From assembly GCA_002345705.1 (NCBI GenBank), contig DDWO01000005.1:1-64000 (forward strand): a stretch of DNA of 64,000 bases, in the 5' to 3' direction. The translations under genes were made by a program, and so were the position numbers. The notes under the pieces were generated by a model. The model ran no database searches, was not told the DNA's origin, and was given only the letters and a program-made list of their open reading frames with translations. Below are positions 55,271-64,000 of the stretch, piece by piece; position 1 is the stretch's first letter, and each line of letters opens with the position of its first letter. The stretch is from Acholeplasmataceae bacterium UBA2284 (lineage in GTDB: Bacteria > Bacillota_I > Bacilli_A > Acholeplasmatales > Acholeplasmataceae).

Positions 55271-55450
55271 CTAATCCTGTGAGGTTCCTTTATCAATGAG
55301 TTCTTGCAAGTCGCTGAGTCTTACGCGCCAGTGCTTGCCAATCTTGACGGCTTTAATTGATTTGTTTTTTATATAATTGTATAACGTCCGCCTTGATATT
55401 TTAAGAATATCTGTTATTTCGTCAACAGTATATAACTTTAAGTCTTCGAT
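55271..55450 (-). pseudogene. Excisionase-family DNA-binding protein, start codon lost (paralogue 3)
   Basis: Sixty codons, ending TAG, encode DLKLYTVDEITDILKISRRT and a wing KAVKIGKHWRVRLSDLQELI, very close to the 52449 paralogue. In the paralogue the start is ATG-GAT-GAC; here the aligned position is ATC-GAA-GAC, and no ATG, GTG or TTG is found upstream in frame before a TGA. It is either a pseudogene or starts at an unusual ATC; the domain itself is intact. It lies 193 bases after the larger ice-binding gene. Confidence 0.7.
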
Positions 55451-55643
55451 GTTATCATCTCTTTCTTTGAGTGGGCTGATTATATTGATTAAATGATTAC
55501 CTTGAATAGAAAGTTGTCAATGACACACGCCGTAACTTCGTAAGAAATTAAAGTTTTTGTCGCTTTAAATCACTCAATTCCTTTTGACCTCCACTTTATT
55601 TTAAATATAATATGTGATCATTCTACATTGGTTCATATAGAAC

Positions 55644-58600
55644 TTAATTAATCTTGTTGCTATCAAGCATCACAGCTGTTTGGGCAAATATTCTACCATT
55701 CAATGATGCATTTGTTCCTAGGCTGACACTAGTCATACCAAGGATAGTACCTTCGAAATGCGCACCTACACCAATAGAAACCGCTGCAGCAACCTGCCAT
55801 ACGATATTACTTGCTAATGCTCCACCTTCTAAAAGGATAGATACATCAGTTGCTTGAGTTAATGTTCCAGCAATTTGGAAAATCCAAACGTCTGTTGCAT
55901 TACCTGAAAGAATTACATCTGAGTTGATTAATAATCCTGAACTCCAATAATAAACGCCTGGTACTAATGTTTGACCACTAATATCACCTGCATAGAGCTC
56001 AACAAAATCTGTTGCTCTACCCGCAGCATCTGTGTACGCAGTTTCCATATCTGAGACTGCAGTAGATAGATAAGAAGGAGTAGGTACTGCTAGATCAGCA
56101 GCATAGACCATTCCGATAACAAGTGTTGATGTAGCAAATTCACCAGATGCGTCTAAGACTAATCCAAAACCTGTAATGTATGAAGCTGGACCAGGACTTA
56201 CACCAATGTTACCAGTAATTAATGTTCCGGCAGTTGATGAGATACCTGTTTTACTTAAGATTACGAAATCTTCAGCAGTTCCAAGTGCTACATTGTTTGA
56301 TACGATAACTTCAGCTTGGTTACTTAATGTGATTTCCAGTGTTGCAAATATCAATACATTTTCAGCTGAGGTTGCTTTGACTAATACAGTACCATTAGAT
56401 ACTGCAGTTAATAAACCTGCTTGATCAATAGTTGCTGAACCTGTACCATTTTCAACTGACCAAAGGACAGCTTGATTTGCTGCGTCTTCAGGAAGTATTT
56501 CAGCATACATTTGTAATGTTCCTTCTAGAACATCAATAATGATTGCATCATTTTCTGATGAGATGGCAATAGATTCTACTAGGATTTCTTGGTTACTAAT
56601 TGTAACATCAAGAGTTCCAAAGATTAATCCATTTTCAACTGAAGTTGCTTTAACAGTGACAACACCATTAGCGATTGCTGTAAGTAAACCAGCAGCATCT
56701 ATTGTTGCATCACCTGAAACATTTTCAACTGACCATACTACGTCTTTGTTTTCAGCATCGTTAGGAAGTACATTTGCTAGCATCTGTAAAGTTCCACCAT
56801 AAGTATCGATGACTGCTTCACCATCAGCAAATACTGTGACGGATTCAACTAAGACAGCTTGGTTTGATAATACAACTTCTAAAGTATCAAATAATAATTC
56901 GTTTGTAGCAGAAGTTGCTTTAACGAGTACTGTACCATCAGCAACAGCTGTTAGTAAACCGTTTTCGTCGATTGTTGCTTCACCTGATACGTTTTCAACT
57001 GACCAAAGGACAGCTTGATTTGTTGCATCTAAAGGCATAACTTCAGCATACATTTGTAAAGTTCCACCAAATGTGTCGATCATATCTAAATCCGCTTCAG
57101 AAGAAACGACGATTGATTCTACATTGATGACTTTAGCTAAGCTTACTGTGTTTGCATCTAGTGTTACTGCTGTTTGTGAAAGTAATTTTCCGCTAACAGT
57201 TGCATTTGTTCCTAATGATATTTCAGTCATTGACAGGATAATACCTGAGAAATGAGCACTTGTTTCAATAGCTACGCTACCAGCAATTTGCCAGAAGACA
57301 TTTTCAGCTACTGCACCACCAGTAAGAATCATTTGAACTGATACTGCTTGAGTGAAATTACCTGAGATTTGGAAAATCCAAACATCATCAGCACTACCTG
57401 ATAGAGTTAAGTTTGAATAAACAACTACATCAGTTCCATACTTATAGACGCCACCAACAAGGGTTTGTCCACTTAGATCGCCTGCATATAACTCTGTAAA
57501 ATCAGGAGCTCTGCTTGCTGCATCTGTATATGCCGCTTCCATATCACTAACTGCTTGAGTTAAATAATGTGGTGTTGGTTCTGAATAATCAGCTGCGTAA
57601 ATCATACCTACGACTTGTGCTGATGTTGAGAATTGTGTAGTACTATCAAGAATCAATGAGAAGCCTGTAATATAAGTTGCTGCAACTGGGCTAACACCCA
57701 TGTTACCAACAATTAGAGAATCAGCTGCTGTAGAGATTCCAGTTTTTGCTAGGATTGTAAAATCACCAGCAGTTAATAATTCAACTTTTGGTTCAGGAAC
57801 GATAATAACTGTTTGTTCAGTTATAGTGATTTCCTTTGTTCCAAAAATTTCGACGTTGCTTGTTGAAGTTGCCTTAACAATAACTGTACCATCAGCGACA
57901 GCTGTTAATACGCCATCTTGATCGATTGTTGCTTCGCCTGTGACATTTTCAACACTCCAAACGACTGTTTGATCAACTGCATCGATTGGTAATATTTCAG
58001 CAATCATCAGTAAAGTTCCACCGAATGCACTAATGAATGAAACATCATCTGTTCCCTTTACATTGATTGATGCAACTAATACGTCTTGGTTAGATAATGT
58101 GATTTCCATTGTATCAAAGATTAATGCATCACTTTCTGCTTCAACCTTAACTGTAACTGTACCATTAGATACAGCAGTTAATAGACCATTTTGATCGATT
58201 GTTGCTGAACCTGTACCGTCTAATACGCTCCATACGACTGTCTTATTTTCAGCATCTGTAGGTAATAGAACTGCAGTGAACTGCAATGTTCCACCAAACG
58301 TATCAATAATCACAGCATCTAGAGCAGATGATAATTCAACTGATGTTGCTAAGACTTCTTGATTACTTAGTGTAACTTCGAATGTATCAAAGATTAAAGC
58401 ATTATTGGTTGCAGCAGCCTTAACGATTACAGTACCGTTAGATACAGCAGTTAATAGGCCATTTTGATCAATAGTTGCTTCGCCTGTGCCATTGCTTACT
58501 GACCAAATAACAGTCTTATCAACAGCATCAAGAGGTAATACGATTGCAGAGAACTGCAATGTTCCACCGAAAGTATCAATGATTGCAACATCACCAGCAG

Positions 58601-60368
58601 AATTAACTTCTACAGATGCAGCAAGAACTTCTTGATTACTTATAGTGATTGTACGTGAACCTGAAATAAGTGGTTGACTAACTGAAGTTGCCTTTACGAT
58701 GACTGTACCATTAGATACAGCAGTTAATAGACCATCTTGATTAATAGTAGCTTCACCAGTTCCAGCTTCTACGCTCCAAACAACTGACTTATCAGCTGCA
58801 TTAAGAGGTAAAACGTTAGCTAGCATTTGAAGAGTTCCACCGAATGTTGAAATTGCTTGAGCATCTCCAAATCCGCTTACAGCAATTGAAGTAACTAATA
58901 CTTCTTGATTGCTTAGTGTGATAATCATCGTAGCAGAGATTGCTGCATTACTTTGTGCTGCGACTTTAACTGTTACTGTACCGTTAGATACAGCAGATAG
59001 TAAGCCACCTGCACTAATTGTTGCAGTACCTGTACCATTGATGACACTCCATACAACTGCTTTATTTGCAGCATCAATAGGTAATACATTTGCAGTAAAC
59101 TGCAATGTTCCACCAAATGTATCGATGACTACAACGTTACCAGCTGATTGCATAGTGATTGAACTGACTAAAACATCTTGATTAGATAATGTGATTACCA
59201 TTGTTTTAGAAACAGTTGGATCATTTGCAGCGGCTACCTTAACTGTGACCGTACCGTTAGATACTGCAGTTAAAAGACCGTCTTGGTTAATAGTTGCTTG
59301 ACCTGTACCGTTGATTACACTCCACACGACCGCTTTATCAAGAGCATTAGTTGGTAATGGGTTAGCAGTAAACTGTAATGTTCCACCAAATGTAGAGATG
59401 GCAACAGCGTTACCTGCTGATGTAAGTTCGATTGAGGTTACAACAATAACTTGATTACTAATTGTAATTGTGCGTGTTCCAGAAATCAAAGGTTGATTTA
59501 CTGAAGTTGCCTTAACGATGACTGTACCATCAGCAACAGCAGTTAATAAACCGCTTTGGTTAATAGTAGCTTCACCTGTGCCTTGTTCAACAGACCAAAT
59601 GATTGATTTGTTATCGGCATTGACAGGCAAGAATTCAGCTGACATTTGAAGTGTTCCACGGAATGTTGTAATAGTGGAAGCAGATCCAGCGCCATTAACT
59701 GAAATAGAACTAATCAAAACATCTTGATTACTTAGTGTAACAAGCATTTCGCCATAGACCAATGCACTTGTTGAAGATTGTGCCTTGACTGTAACTGTAC
59801 CATTTTTAACTGCAGATAATAAACCTGCGGCAGAAATAGTTGCTTCACCAGTTCCATTTTGTACGCTCCAAACGACTGCTTTATTTGCAGTATTTGCAGG
59901 TAGTACATTAGCAGTAAATTGAAGAGTACCACCAAATGTATCAATGACTACAGCATTTCCAGCGGAACTAACTGTAATACTCGCAGCTAGAACTTCTTGA
60001 TTGCTGATTGTTACAACTTTCGTTGCAAACACAGTGACATCATCATTTGCGACAGCTTTTACTGTCACAGTACCATTCGCTACTGCGGTTAATAAACCGT
60101 TGGCACTAATTGTAGCTTGACCTGTACCATTTATTACGCTCCAAACAACGGATTTATCATCCGCATCCTCGGGCAATACAATTGCAGAGAACTGCAAGGT
60201 TCCACCGATCGTAGAGATTGTTGTTGCATTGTTGAGTCCAGAAATTGATACTGAATCAACAGGTACAACTTCACTCTTAGGCTTACAGCCAGTGATCATG
60301 AGCACAATTGCACTCATAAATATCAAAGACAGTACAAACCGTTTAAAACTTATGTTGTGTTTTGACAT
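55644..60368 (-). CDS. Large ice-binding surface lipoprotein: 12 Ig repeats and two DUF3494 domains
   Basis: Lipoprotein of 1,574 residues with lipobox ITGC (Cys28), nearly identical in its first 60 residues to the smaller paralogue. Nine Big_2 domains (about 35-855) precede a first DUF3494 ice-binding domain (about 860-1075); three more Big_2 domains (about 1080-1350) precede a second DUF3494 domain (about 1357-1574). Repeats are roughly 258 bases and very similar in DNA, so length can change by recombination. Long Ig stalks with terminal ice-binding domains are known as ice adhesins (MpAFP type). The tether here is a lipid anchor. Confidence 0.92.
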   Translation of the reverse strand: MSKHNISFKRFVLSLIFMSAIVLMITGCKPKSEVVPVDSVSISGLNNATTISTIGGTLQFSAIVLPEDADDKSVVWSVINGTGQATISANGLLTAVANGTVTVKAVANDDVTVFATKVVTISNQEVLAASITVSSAGNAVVIDTFGGTLQFTANVLPANTANKAVVWSVQNGTGEATISAAGLLSAVKNGTVTVKAQSSTSALVYGEMLVTLSNQDVLISSISVNGAGSASTITTFRGTLQMSAEFLPVNADNKSIIWSVEQGTGEATINQSGLLTAVADGTVIVKATSVNQPLISGTRTITISNQVIVVTSIELTSAGNAVAISTFGGTLQFTANPLPTNALDKAVVWSVINGTGQATINQDGLLTAVSNGTVTVKVAAANDPTVSKTMVITLSNQDVLVSSITMQSAGNVVVIDTFGGTLQFTANVLPIDAANKAVVWSVINGTGTATISAGGLLSAVSNGTVTVKVAAQSNAAISATMIITLSNQEVLVTSIAVSGFGDAQAISTFGGTLQMLANVLPLNAADKSVVWSVEAGTGEATINQDGLLTAVSNGTVIVKATSVSQPLISGSRTITISNQEVLAASVEVNSAGDVAIIDTFGGTLQFSAIVLPLDAVDKTVIWSVSNGTGEATIDQNGLLTAVSNGTVIVKAAATNNALIFDTFEVTLSNQEVLATSVELSSALDAVIIDTFGGTLQFTAVLLPTDAENKTVVWSVLDGTGSATIDQNGLLTAVSNGTVTVKVEAESDALIFDTMEITLSNQDVLVASINVKGTDDVSFISAFGGTLLMIAEILPIDAVDQTVVWSVENVTGEATIDQDGVLTAVADGTVIVKATSTSNVEIFGTKEITITEQTVIIVPEPKVELLTAGDFTILAKTGISTAADSLIVGNMGVSPVAATYITGFSLILDSTTQFSTSAQVVGMIYAADYSEPTPHYLTQAVSDMEAAYTDAASRAPDFTELYAGDLSGQTLVGGVYKYGTDVVVYSNLTLSGSADDVWIFQISGNFTQAVSVQMILTGGAVAENVFWQIAGSVAIETSAHFSGIILSMTEISLGTNATVSGKLLSQTAVTLDANTVSLAKVINVESIVVSSEADLDMIDTFGGTLQMYAEVMPLDATNQAVLWSVENVSGEATIDENGLLTAVADGTVLVKATSATNELLFDTLEVVLSNQAVLVESVTVFADGEAVIDTYGGTLQMLANVLPNDAENKDVVWSVENVSGDATIDAAGLLTAIANGVVTVKATSVENGLIFGTLDVTISNQEILVESIAISSENDAIIIDVLEGTLQMYAEILPEDAANQAVLWSVENGTGSATIDQAGLLTAVSNGTVLVKATSAENVLIFATLEITLSNQAEVIVSNNVALGTAEDFVILSKTGISSTAGTLITGNIGVSPGPASYITGFGLVLDASGEFATSTLVIGMVYAADLAVPTPSYLSTAVSDMETAYTDAAGRATDFVELYAGDISGQTLVPGVYYWSSGLLINSDVILSGNATDVWIFQIAGTLTQATDVSILLEGGALASNIVWQVAAAVSIGVGAHFEGTILGMTSVSLGTNASLNGRIFAQTAVMLDSNKIN

Positions 60369-60423
60369 CGTACTTCCTCCTTAAGGGAAATAAACTCGAA
60401 AATCCTTTTCTTGTTGCGACCTA

Positions 60424-60485
60424 AGTATATTCTTATATATTCATATTGTCAACATTATATTCATAATGCTTCATACTACTTCATA
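60424..60485 (-). promoter_or_regulatory. Promoter and phased-repeat operator of the larger ice-binding gene
   Basis: On the minus strand, TTGACA (60452-60447) and TATACT (60429-60424) with 17-base spacing. TATGAA repeats end at 60480, 60470, 60460 and 60440, exactly the pattern at the smaller gene. Confidence 0.8.
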
Positions 60486-60797
60486 ATTAAAATAATAAAT
60501 TGAACATATACATGAATGAAGAATCTATATTGACATACAAAGATAAATAAGTGTGGAAAAGTGTATACATTGATAATAATTGTGTAATATAATACACATT
60601 TGAGCGTGCGCGCGTATAGCGTGTGTTCTATAGAAAATTAAAGAAAATTGAGTTGATCGTCCTAGATGGAGATGATTGAATAGGATTATTAGACAACATT
60701 TTGGCAAATTACTGATTTATATTCATTTAAAACACATTATATATCATCAAATACATCATATTTCATTCTATTTCAATAACAAATATTTTTTATGTGG
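60486..60797. other. Gene-free stretch
   Basis: Divergent intergenic region with no convincing ORF. A GC-rich patch (GAGCGTGCGCGCGTATAGCG) near 60602 stands out in very AT-rich surroundings, but no function can be given. Confidence 0.5.
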
Positions 60798-60803
60798 TAT
60801 AAT
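60798..60803 (+). promoter_or_regulatory. Extended -10 promoter of the 60923 gene
   Basis: TATAAT preceded by TGG, giving the extended -10 form TGGTATAAT. The leader would be about 110 bases. Confidence 0.5.
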
Positions 60804-60922
60804 TCAGTCGTAGAAACAGTATCGTTTAAGCTTTGTAGTCTATGGAAGACAAAGAAAGATCAAAATTTATTTGAAGCTTTCATTATTTTTTTCGTTCTCG
60901 ATATATAAATGGAGGAGAAACT

Positions 60923-61174
60923 ATGTATATTATTTTATGGTTATTGTTTGGAGCACTTGTAGGCTGGGTAGCCAGCATTTTGATGAAGAAAAATCACGGC
61001 ATGGGTATGATTGCAAACATCGTATTCGGTTTAATTGGTTCAGCCCTTGGAATGTGGATTATTAGTATTTTTGGATACGAAAACATCGATACATTTTCAA
61101 TAACAGGCTTAATTGTATCTGTCGGTGGAGCAGCTTTAGTTATTGCACTTTACACAGCTTTTAGACGCGAATAA
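60923..61174 (+). CDS. GlsB/YeaQ/YmgE-family membrane protein
   Basis: The 83-residue protein has three hydrophobic segments and the family pattern LFGALVGWVASILMKK near the start, then NIVFGLIGSALGMWI. The family is named for stress-induced small membrane proteins; the molecular function is unknown. GGAGGAG precedes the ATG. The next gene is 38 bases downstream. Confidence 0.9.
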   Translation: MYIILWLLFGALVGWVASILMKKNHGMGMIANIVFGLIGSALGMWIISIFGYENIDTFSITGLIVSVGGAALVIALYTAFRRE

Positions 61175-61212
61175 TTTAAAAAGAGTTAGAAAAGAAATCA
61201 AGGAGGCATAAC

Positions 61213-61605
61213 ATGGAAAAGAAAGATAAGAAAGTATTAGAAGATTTAAAGGAAAATGCTAAGGAAACTGTAGAAAAGGTTAAAGACTATGCGAAAGAAG
61301 TTAAGTCGACAGTCAAAGAAAACCATGATTTTAGAAAATTTGCTGTAAGAGTTAAACGTATCAACTCAAAGATATTTAACTTTGATATGATGCTTCATGG
61401 TATATTTGATCAAAGTACAATGACATTGACTTATCAAGTAAAAGATGAGTTTCATGAAAATGAAATGATTGAAATTACTGGTAAAACATATCAAGTTGTC
61501 TCAGTAGCGAAGAATTCGATTATGGTTCCTATCATACTAGAAGGCGTTCAGCAAGAAATAGAATGTAAGGTTGCTACATTACAGTCTACTAATCTAGCTG
61601 AATAA
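61213..61605 (+). CDS. Small soluble protein with amphipathic Lys/Glu helix, function unknown
   Basis: The 130-residue protein has an N-terminal Lys/Glu-rich helix (about 1-37), like those of YtxH or LEA-type stress proteins. A small beta-rich domain follows (MTLTYQVKDEFHENEMIEIT). Likely co-transcribed with the GlsB-like gene and perhaps part of a stress response. AAGGAGG precedes the ATG. Confidence 0.7.
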   Translation: MEKKDKKVLEDLKENAKETVEKVKDYAKEVKSTVKENHDFRKFAVRVKRINSKIFNFDMMLHGIFDQSTMTLTYQVKDEFHENEMIEITGKTYQVVSVAKNSIMVPIILEGVQQEIECKVATLQSTNLAE

Positions 61606-61620
61606 AAGAAATTAAACCAC

Positions 61621-61652
61621 AAAATGTATCCTAAACCAGGGTACATTTTTTT
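61621..61652 (+). terminator. Terminator after the 61213 gene
   Basis: AAAATGTATCC pairs with GGGTACATTTT over 11 positions (one G-U), followed by T. Confidence 0.85.
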
Positions 61653-61786
61653 ATACATCAGTGCTGTTTTTCTATTAAGTTTGTAGAATATTGTTTCATC
61701 ACTTTGTTTACATATTTGTCCTTGAATGCTAATATATTAATAAATAGAACTTTCATTCAAAAATATCATTATAACAAGAGGTGAAT

Positions 61787-62479
61787 ATGGATTATCTGGT
61801 TGCAAGAGAACTTAATGGTTTGCATATTATATTAGACATCATTTTTCTTATATCGTTGAGTATATTAATTATTCATCTAAAAAAATATAGAGCTCTTTTT
61901 TTCGGTATTGCAGGAGCATTAATCTATTTCATTGTTGATTACGGGATTTTTTATCTATTATTACAAACAAGAGTTGTTGAAGGCGCGAATACAATGCTCT
62001 TTTTACTATGGCTTTCCATTAGCTATGGTTTTACTAACTTTCTTTGGATATGGTTATTCTTAGATCTAGATAAGCATATTAAAGAATTTTCATTACTAAT
62101 TGTGATTTGCTGGTTCTCGATTGCTTTGATTTCTCAGAACTTTGGAGATAATTTTGCTATAATCAGCATATCGAGAGGCACAGGTAGCTATCATGGAGCC
62201 ATGGCCATCATATTATTGATTGGATATGTGTTTGTCATTGTGCGTAATATCATCAGTAAAAGTGATGAAAAGGTACCTGTTTTCAGACTTTTGTTTATTG
62301 GGATCATCGTGCAATTCTCATGGGAAGCGGTTCTATTATTGTCTGGAATCAGACCACAAGGGTTTCAACCACTAATTATCAACTCCCTTTTAGAGACAAA
62401 TCTAGGTATGCCTTATCTATTTTTCATACATAAAGGAATAACTAACCTTATGAAAAGAAAAACAAATAGTTCTGTTTAA
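61787..62479 (+). CDS. Multi-pass membrane protein, function unknown
   Basis: The 230-residue protein has about six or seven hydrophobic segments and few charged residues outside loops. The motif VQFSWEAVLLLSGIRP near the C-terminus and WLSISYGFTNFLWIW are conserved-looking, but I do not recognise the family. AGAGG just upstream favours the ATG at 61787 over the GTG at 61781. Confidence 0.7.
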   Translation: MDYLVARELNGLHIILDIIFLISLSILIIHLKKYRALFFGIAGALIYFIVDYGIFYLLLQTRVVEGANTMLFLLWLSISYGFTNFLWIWLFLDLDKHIKEFSLLIVICWFSIALISQNFGDNFAIISISRGTGSYHGAMAIILLIGYVFVIVRNIISKSDEKVPVFRLLFIGIIVQFSWEAVLLLSGIRPQGFQPLIINSLLETNLGMPYLFFIHKGITNLMKRKTNSSV

Positions 62480-62571
62480 TCTATATCATTAATAGCGGTC
62501 TATCAAATCATTTGACACATCTTATAATAGTGATAAAATGAATGTAAAATAGATAGTGAAAGGATTAAACT

Positions 62572-62853
62572 ATGATTTTAAATGTATTTAATCAAATTTT
62601 TACGTTTGGAATTGCGGTATTGATTGTTTTTGGAATATCTTATTTGATAGATATCTTTCTTGTAAGAATAAATAAAAAAGCTGTTTTTGTTTTACCAATC
62701 ATATTCTTTTTACTAGGTCTTGTTTTCTGGATTTTAGGACTCGTTTCAGATGATTGGGGTGCTCTAGGATTTTTACTTTATGGATCATTTGCTGCAATAG
62801 CATTTGTAGGCTCTCTTTTAGCAGGTTTATTGATGTGGTTCAAAAAAAAGTAG
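62572..62853 (+). CDS. Small three-helix membrane protein, function unknown
   Basis: The 93-residue protein has three hydrophobic segments (about 8-30, 38-60, 66-90) and ends KKK. Ribosome binding site GTGAAAGGAT. It has a following terminator at 62875. No family is recognised. Confidence 0.65.
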   Translation: MILNVFNQIFTFGIAVLIVFGISYLIDIFLVRINKKAVFVLPIIFFLLGLVFWILGLVSDDWGALGFLLYGSFAAIAFVGSLLAGLLMWFKKK

Positions 62854-62874
62854 ATTAGAAATTAATAATATGAT

Positions 62875-62907
62875 AAAAATCAAAATTCAAGTTTTGATTT
62901 TTTTATT
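62875..62907 (+). terminator. Terminator after the 62572 gene
   Basis: AAAAATCAAAA, loop TTCAAG, TTTTGATTTTT and a T run. Confidence 0.85.
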
Positions 62908-62924
62908 TATATGTGAAGTCAATA

Positions 62925-62933
62925 TGATATAAT
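62925..62933 (+). promoter_or_regulatory. Extended -10 promoter of the flavoprotein gene
   Basis: TGATATAAT, an extended -10, about 30 bases before the ATG at 62964. No good -35 is seen. Confidence 0.5.
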
Positions 62934-62963
62934 TGTTTGGTAAAAGATAGATAAGGTGATGTC

Positions 62964-64000
62964 ATGAAAAGACAAAATATTATAGTTATTGGTGGCGGAG
63001 CAAGCGGGATATTAGCAGCTATTATTGCTAGAAGAAATCAAGCAAATGTCACGATTTTAGAGCGGAACATAAAAATAGGTAAAAAGATATTAGCTACCGG
63101 GAATGGTCGGTGCAATTTTACCAATGCTACTGCAACCGAAAATGATTATAATCATCCTGAATTTGTCTCAAAGGCTTTTCAAGCATTTAGCCCAGTAAAG
63201 ACTTTTGCTTTTTTTGAAGAATTAGGAATCGCACCAAAGGTTGAAGATTTGGGTAAGGCATATCCATTATCTGAACAAGCATCTAGTATTGTTGATGTCT
63301 TAGTCTATGAACTAAACCAACTTGGTGTCAAGATCGTTACTGAAGCTTATGTTAAAGAAATTAAAAAATCGAACAATTTATTTACTGTTACCCTTGATAA
63401 CGGAAATACATATACTGCAGATAAGGTTATATTAAGTACTGGTGGGAAAGCAATGCCATCATCTGGTAGCGATGGCTCTGGATATCAACTAGCAAAAACG
63501 ATTGGACATCATACAACGCACATCTTTCCTGCACTAGTCAAATTAAAGCTAGAGAGCCCTTACTTAAAGCACCTAGATGGTGTGAAGTTTCCAGGTCGAG
63601 TAGAACTTATCCATAGAAATCTAGTACTACAGGAAGAACAGGGAGATATTTTATTTACGAAATCTGGAATTAGTGGCCCAACCATACTACAATTGAGTAG
63701 AAAAGCGAATGCTTTTCTAGCTCAAAAAGAAGAAGTATGGGTTAAGGTTATTTTAGTCAATTTATTAACAAGAAAAGATGTAGAAAAGAGATTAAGCCTA
63801 TCTTTGAATAAACCAATTGATTTTAGTTTAGTTGGTTTAATACACAAGAAAATCATTCCTTCTATTTTAAAGGAAGCTGGAATTCATAATCCATCTATGC
63901 TTGTATCATCTGTTCCTAGTAAAGAAAAAAATAAACTAGTAAACCTACTCTTTGACTGGAAATTTTTAGTGAAGGAAAGTCATGGATTTGAGGATGCTCA
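62964..64000 (+). CDS. BaiN/HI0933-family FAD-dependent oxidoreductase (partial, 3' end beyond window)
   Basis: At least 345 residues of a flavoprotein are in the window. The N-terminal FAD motif GGGASGILAA is near residues 10-19, followed by the family-specific KKILATGNGRCNFTN and KVILSTGGKAMPSSGSDGSG. The central FTKSGISGPTILQLSR is also typical. The family includes BaiN and many proteins of unknown substrate. The frame runs to the last base of the window, so the C-terminal FAD-binding part is missing. AAGGTGATG precedes the ATG. Confidence 0.92.
   Translation, partial: MKRQNIIVIGGGASGILAAIIARRNQANVTILERNIKIGKKILATGNGRCNFTNATATENDYNHPEFVSKAFQAFSPVKTFAFFEELGIAPKVEDLGKAYPLSEQASSIVDVLVYELNQLGVKIVTEAYVKEIKKSNNLFTVTLDNGNTYTADKVILSTGGKAMPSSGSDGSGYQLAKTIGHHTTHIFPALVKLKLESPYLKHLDGVKFPGRVELIHRNLVLQEEQGDILFTKSGISGPTILQLSRKANAFLAQKEEVWVKVILVNLLTRKDVEKRLSLSLNKPIDFSLVGLIHKKIIPSILKEAGIHNPSMLVSSVPSKEKNKLVNLLFDWKFLVKESHGFEDA

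Noticed and set aside
55654..60000. Many plus-strand ORFs opposite the ice-binding genes
   Set aside because: They are shadows caused by the repetitive coding strand; products are low-complexity Thr/Ser/Val/Ala-rich and lack start signals.
55644..60368. The repeat series as a possible CRISPR or tandem satellite
   Set aside because: The unit is about 258 bases and codes for 86-residue Ig domains in frame; there are no short identical repeats with unique spacers.
1..64000. Mycoplasma-type genetic code (TGA as Trp)
   Set aside because: TGA ends hprK, lgt and other clear genes, and Trp is encoded by TGG.

Overview
The window is AT-rich DNA from a low-GC Gram-positive bacterium. TGG encodes Trp and TGA is used as a stop (for example at the end of hprK), so this is the standard bacterial code, not the Mycoplasma code. 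The gene content suggests a relative of Acholeplasma, Izemoplasma or Haloplasma: Firmicutes-type hprK-lgt-ppaX and trxB-whiA-acpS blocks, a potABCD operon, many lipoproteins and no sporulation genes. The taxon is inferred from content only.

Layout. 1-8,050 is a dense housekeeping block: a partial membrane protein, hprK, lgt, ppaX, trxB, whiA, acpS, a membrane-anchored protein and tex. Two tRNA genes follow, Ser(GCU) and Glu(UUC). From tRNA-Glu to about 18.0 kb lies an accessory array. Short gene modules (a DUF4259-like protein, a toxin-antitoxin pair, a small CxxC protein, a membrane protein, lipoproteins, a broken Xre regulator) are separated by repeats that copy the 3' end of tRNA-Glu plus its terminator. 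A second repeat family resembles the 3' end of tRNA-Leu, and a roughly 107-bp inverted-repeat element also recurs. No recombinase is seen. I consider this array the most unusual feature of the window.

18.1-24.9 kb holds an aldo/keto reductase, a short orphan ORF, a cold shock protein, an AHSA1/SRPBCC protein and potABCD (polyamine uptake). 25.0-28.9 kb holds a secreted GH16 glucanase and a YesM/YesN-type two-component pair. 29.1-48.5 kb is a co-oriented envelope locus: MoxR ATPase, DUF58 and two membrane vWA proteins run almost directly into a CotH-kinase lipoprotein. A giant Ig-like lipoprotein, a DUF4353-type lipoprotein, a GLUG-type lipoprotein, a VTC polyphosphate polymerase-like protein and a DUF4956 membrane protein follow. 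48.7-51.3 kb has a WG-repeat lipoprotein and an anchored protein.

51.7-60.5 kb contains two minus-strand lipoproteins built from Big_2 Ig repeats and DUF3494 ice-binding domains (5 Ig + 1 and 12 Ig + 2). Each is followed by a small excisionase-type HTH gene, so the unit looks duplicated. Both promoters share an identical arrangement of 10-bp-phased TATGAA repeats. The downstream HTH copy of the larger unit has lost its ATG. 60.8-64.0 kb has a GlsB/YeaQ-type membrane protein, three small or membrane proteins of unknown function, and a partial BaiN/HI0933-type flavoprotein cut by the window end.
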